NCBI GenBank assembly: GCA_030038715.1 | Contig: JASHSO010000383.1 | Span: forward strand, 1-6,688 | Source: Streptosporangiaceae bacterium | Lineage (GTDB): Bacteria > Actinomycetota > Actinomycetes > Streptosporangiales > Streptosporangiaceae | Length of the DNA: 6,688 nt | Direction: 5' to 3' | In this document: positions 5,937 through 6,688 of the stretch, one piece after another | How the letters are laid out: every line of letters begins with the position of its first letter | Numbering within the stretch: position 1 is the first letter of the stretch | Notes under the pieces: generated by a model | Database searches by the model: none | Told to the model about the DNA's origin: nothing | The model's input: the letters and a program-made list of their open reading frames with translations, nothing else | Translations under genes and position numbers: made by a program

Positions 5937-6581
5937 TTGGTCGCGGTCGTGACGGCAGAAGCTGACTCCCGCGAAGACGTGCAATTCTGGTTCGATCCTG
6001 TGTGCCCCTGGGCCTGGATCACTTCCCGCTGGATGCTGGAGGTAGAGAAGGTCAGGCCGGTCCGCACGGAATGGCGGATCATGTCGCTGGCTTACCTCAA
6101 CCTCACCCAGCACGAGGGCAAGGACCTCAGTCCGGAGTACCTGGAGCGCATGGGCCGCGCCTGGGCGCCGATCCGGGTGTGCGCTGCCGCGGCGCAGCGC
6201 AGCGGCCCGGACATTCTTGGTCCGCTGTATACCGCGCTCGGCACCAGGTTCCACGTGCAAGGCCGCCGTGAGGACCCCGCGGTAATACCAGAGGCCCTAG
6301 CCGAGGTGGGCCTGCCCGCATCGGTGGCCGCTGCCGCCGGGAGCACAGAGTTCGACGAGGTGATCAGGACTTCGCACCACGAGGCATTTGACGACGTCGG
6401 GCTCGACGTGGGCACCCCGGTGATCAGGGTCCGCGGCAGGGCGCTGTTCGGCCCTGTCATCACGCCGGCACCCAAGGGGGAGGCCGCTGGACGGCTGTGG
6501 GACGGGCTGGCGCTGGTAACCGAGGCAGACGGCTTCTTCGAACTCAAGCGGACCAGGGACCGCAAGCCCTCGTTCGAGTAA
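5937..6581 (+). CDS. DsbA-like thioredoxin-fold protein of the Rv2466c (mycothiol-dependent nitroreductase) family, CPWA variant
   Basis: A 214-residue cytosolic thioredoxin-fold protein with an inserted helical domain. Counted from TTG 5937, the conserved core is FWFDPVCPWAWITSRW at 17-32, EVEKVRPVRTEW at 35-46, MSLAYLN at 49-55, a helical insert with GRAWAPIR at 73-80, LYTALGTRFHVQG at 97-109, SHHEAFDDVGLDVGTPVI at 146-163 with the cis-proline P161, and FFELKRTR near 200-207. In M. tuberculosis Rv2466c, which reduces nitro and other substrates with mycothiol, the active site is CPWC. Here C23 is kept but the second position is A26, leaving a monothiol site; another cysteine is at 82. A single cysteine could still act by mixed disulfide with mycothiol. 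The start may be TTG 5937 (GGAGG site) or GTG 5949, which would give 210 residues. It is the last of the four-gene run. Confidence 0.88.
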   Translation: MVAVVTAEADSREDVQFWFDPVCPWAWITSRWMLEVEKVRPVRTEWRIMSLAYLNLTQHEGKDLSPEYLERMGRAWAPIRVCAAAAQRSGPDILGPLYTALGTRFHVQGRREDPAVIPEALAEVGLPASVAAAAGSTEFDEVIRTSHHEAFDDVGLDVGTPVIRVRGRALFGPVITPAPKGEAAGRLWDGLALVTEADGFFELKRTRDRKPSFE

Positions 6582-6688
6582 CGAGCACTGCCCGGGGCGG
6601 CGCGGCGACGGGCCGGGACAACCGGAGCCCAGTGGGTGCTGGGTGGAGCTTGCGCCGACTTACCGTAAGCCGACCATCCGGAATGACC
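6582..6688. other. Non-coding right edge with weak hairpin and an inverted repeat
   Basis: No gene is visible in these 107 bp. Just after the stop, GCCCG (6590-6594) and CGGGC (6609-6613) could pair as a weak stem with a 14-nt loop, but there is no T-run, so it is a poor terminator candidate. Near the edge, CTTAC-C-GTAAG (6659-6669) is a perfect 5-bp-arm inverted repeat, flanked by the direct repeat GCCGAC (6654-6659 and 6669-6674). It stands out as AT-containing in GC-rich DNA and may be an operator for a gene beyond the edge. Confidence 0.35.

Noticed and set aside
1..6688. CRISPR, tRNA, rRNA, insertion sequence or prophage content
   Set aside because: No spaced direct repeats, no recognisable RNA gene folds, no transposase or integrase motifs, and no terminal inverted repeats with target duplications were seen.

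Overview
The window reads as chromosomal DNA of a high-GC actinobacterium. Four things point there: strongly G/C-biased third codon positions in every gene, frequent GTG and TTG starts, a DUF2332 protein, and a homologue of the mycothiol-dependent nitroreductase Rv2466c (mycothiol is an actinobacterial thiol). I cannot place it below phylum level. There is no rRNA, tRNA, CRISPR array, transposase or phage gene, and the window looks like ordinary gene-dense chromosome.

Layout. (1) 2-649 (+) is the C-terminal part of a DMT/EamA-type drug/metabolite transporter cut by the left edge. (2) 582-1781 (-) is a DUF2332 protein convergent with the transporter; the two coding regions overlap tail to tail by 68 bp. 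(3) 1782-1946 is a divergent intergenic region. (4) 1947-3176 and 3173-4078 (+) encode a family III (CaiB/BaiF) CoA-transferase and an HTD2/MaoC-type hotdog hydratase. They overlap by GTGA and are almost certainly one transcription unit. (5) 4101-4499 (-) is a YccF-family membrane protein, convergent with the hydratase. (6) 4500-4673 is a divergent control region with two short perfect inverted repeats. (7) 4674-6581 (+) holds four closely spaced genes: a DUF1269 membrane protein, a carboxymuconolactone decarboxylase (CMD)-fold protein, a small SHOCT-domain protein and a DsbA-like Rv2466c-family protein. (8) 6582-6688 is non-coding as far as can be seen, with an 11-bp inverted repeat near the right edge.

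How the genes may work together. The CoA-transferase and hydratase pair suits activation (or CoA transposition) of a dicarboxylic or branched organic acid followed by hydration of the enoyl-CoA. This resembles the mesaconyl-CoA C1-C4 transferase / mesaconyl-C4-CoA hydratase step of the 3-hydroxypropionate bicycle; no lyase is in the window, so the substrate is open. The four-gene set looks like a small envelope/redox or stress operon. Two of its members sit in redox-active folds but lack the usual redox residues: the CMD protein has no cysteine at all, and the DsbA-like protein has CPWA in place of CPWC. That is the most distinctive signal here. I see no clearly novel defence or mobile system.
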